From the NCBI GenBank assembly GCA_037954235.1, contig JBBMOA010000013.1:20623001-20687000 (forward strand): a stretch of DNA of 64,000 nt, given 5' to 3'. The translations under genes and the position numbers were made by a program. Shown here piece by piece: positions 63,091-64,000 of the stretch; position 1 is the stretch's first letter, and each line of letters opens with the position of its first letter. Below the pieces are notes generated by a model. It ran no database searches. It worked only from the letters and a program-made list of their open reading frames with translations, and was not told the DNA's origin. This DNA comes from Aulostomus chinensis (Eukaryota > Chordata > Actinopteri > Syngnathiformes > Aulostomidae).

Positions 63091-64000
63091 CTGTGTGACG
63101 AGAGATATTCACAGCATTATTAACAGCTCTGAGTGTCTATAAACATCAGGTTTGTAAAGAGAAACAAAAGGAAAGGCTGTCAGCAAACACTGCCTACTCT
63201 AGAAGAAGGCGTACATCTGGTTCATGATAAATCTGTTGACAGCTGCAACAGCCTGTGACGACAACAACAAGCAACTCCCTAGACTCAGGGGTCAGTCTCT
63301 GAACACTTCACATTCTCAGAGTTTGTCGTGAGAAGTGGAGGGAAACAATTACGGAGTTAAAAACAACCCTGTATTGCATAAATAAATCCAAAGTCTTCAG
63401 AGATCTCTTTCTCGGAATGAGTTTTCTTCTTTAGAACAAAAAGCTCACATAACATTGTTTCAGATATCCATCCATCCATCCATTTTCTACTGCTTATCCA
63501 GTTACAAGTGGTGGCAGCTTTCGGGCGTGAGACGAGGTTCACACTGGACGGGTCACCAGTCCATCACAGGGCCAACACATATAGACAGAAAACCATTCAC
63601 ACTCACAGCCATGCCCACGCCTACAATTTTAGAGTATCCAATTAGCCTAGTCCCCCGTCGATGTCTTTGGACTGTGGGAGAAAGCTGGAGTACCGGAGAG
63701 AACCCACTCAGGCATAGGGAGAACATGTAAACGACACACAGAAAGACCCCAAAAACCTTCTCGCTGTGAGGCGACAGTGCTAACCACTGCACTAATGTGC
63801 TGCCCTGTTTCAAATTTCCATTTTTTACATTTCAAAATGTTCTCTCTGTTTTCCAAAGTCACGGGCTGTGTCTCCAGGTTTATTTCAGTAGGGAGGAAAA
63901 TCAGGGGCGAACATCATTTCCAGTAAGGCGTTTCATTGATAAAATGTTTGGCTTGCTGTAGCTGTATGAATGTGAAGCATGTTTCCCAGATGAAATCCAG
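63091..64000 (-). other. med12: med12 intron, right edge of window
   Basis: No further med12 exon is visible. The next upstream exon should encode the region ending LLLR before YSGEF in human, and no such frame occurs here. The interval contains the SINE at 63466-63805. Confidence 0.6.
63466..63805 (-). mobile_element. tRNA-headed SINE, same type as the copy at 3498
   Basis: It has the same head (ending CTCACAGCGAGAAGG), central domain and TGGATGG tail as the copy at 3498-3875, on the minus strand. A near-perfect target-site duplication, TGTTTCAGAT/TGTTTCAAAT, lies at 63456-63465 and 63806-63815. The B-box segment is deleted (the sequence jumps from the head to GGGGTCTTTCTG). Confidence 0.83.

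Overview
This window is nuclear DNA from a ray-finned fish, most likely a teleost; the species cannot be named from the sequence. The evidence is compact multi-exon vertebrate genes with GT-AG introns (some only 67-100 bp), tRNA-headed SINEs with the central domain typical of fish, a Tc1-type transposon relic, Ty3/Gypsy remains, long CA/TA microsatellites, and a gene order matching human Xq22. I reconstructed exons by hand, matching splice sites and reading frame to the known vertebrate proteins.

Layout. Positions 1-16.7 kb are gene-poor, with repeats and no exon I can support. Seven protein-coding genes then follow tightly: gla (+, 16852-21864, 7 exons, 430 aa), rpl36a (-, 22108-24289, 5 exons, 106 aa), btk (+, 27928-33667, 17 coding exons, 636 aa), timm8a (+, 35543-36779, 2 exons, 90 aa), a NIPA2-like magnesium transporter (-, 38448-41239, 5 coding exons, 359 aa), mars2 (+, 42120-44637, 3 exons, 604 aa) and med12 (-, 46022-63090 and continuing past the right edge, 37 exons seen, 1887 aa). 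The med12 portion lacks roughly the first 280 residues, which must lie beyond 64 kb.

The genes do not form one pathway. They cover lysosomal glycolipid breakdown (gla), cytosolic translation (rpl36a), B-cell signalling (btk), mitochondrial protein import (timm8a), Mg2+ transport, mitochondrial tRNA charging (mars2) and the Mediator kinase module (med12). Their arrangement is still informative. gla-rpl36a-btk-timm8a has the same order and relative strands as human Xq22 read in the opposite direction. med12, an Xq13 gene in humans, is on the same 64-kb piece. Three pairs converge tail-to-tail (gla/rpl36a, timm8a/NIPA2-like, mars2/med12), and NIPA2-like/mars2 diverge head-to-head from under 1 kb.

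Mobile DNA: four SINE copies, each bounded by its own target-site duplication; a 776-bp Tc1 deletion derivative with an internal inverted duplication; a Gypsy pol relic in the last med12 intron; and a solo LTR in another med12 intron. I see no novel enzyme system, CRISPR array or gene cluster. The most notable observations are structural: a split mars2 gene, a GC-AG intron and an open 81-bp intron in med12, a near-consensus CTCF site, and the dated insertions.
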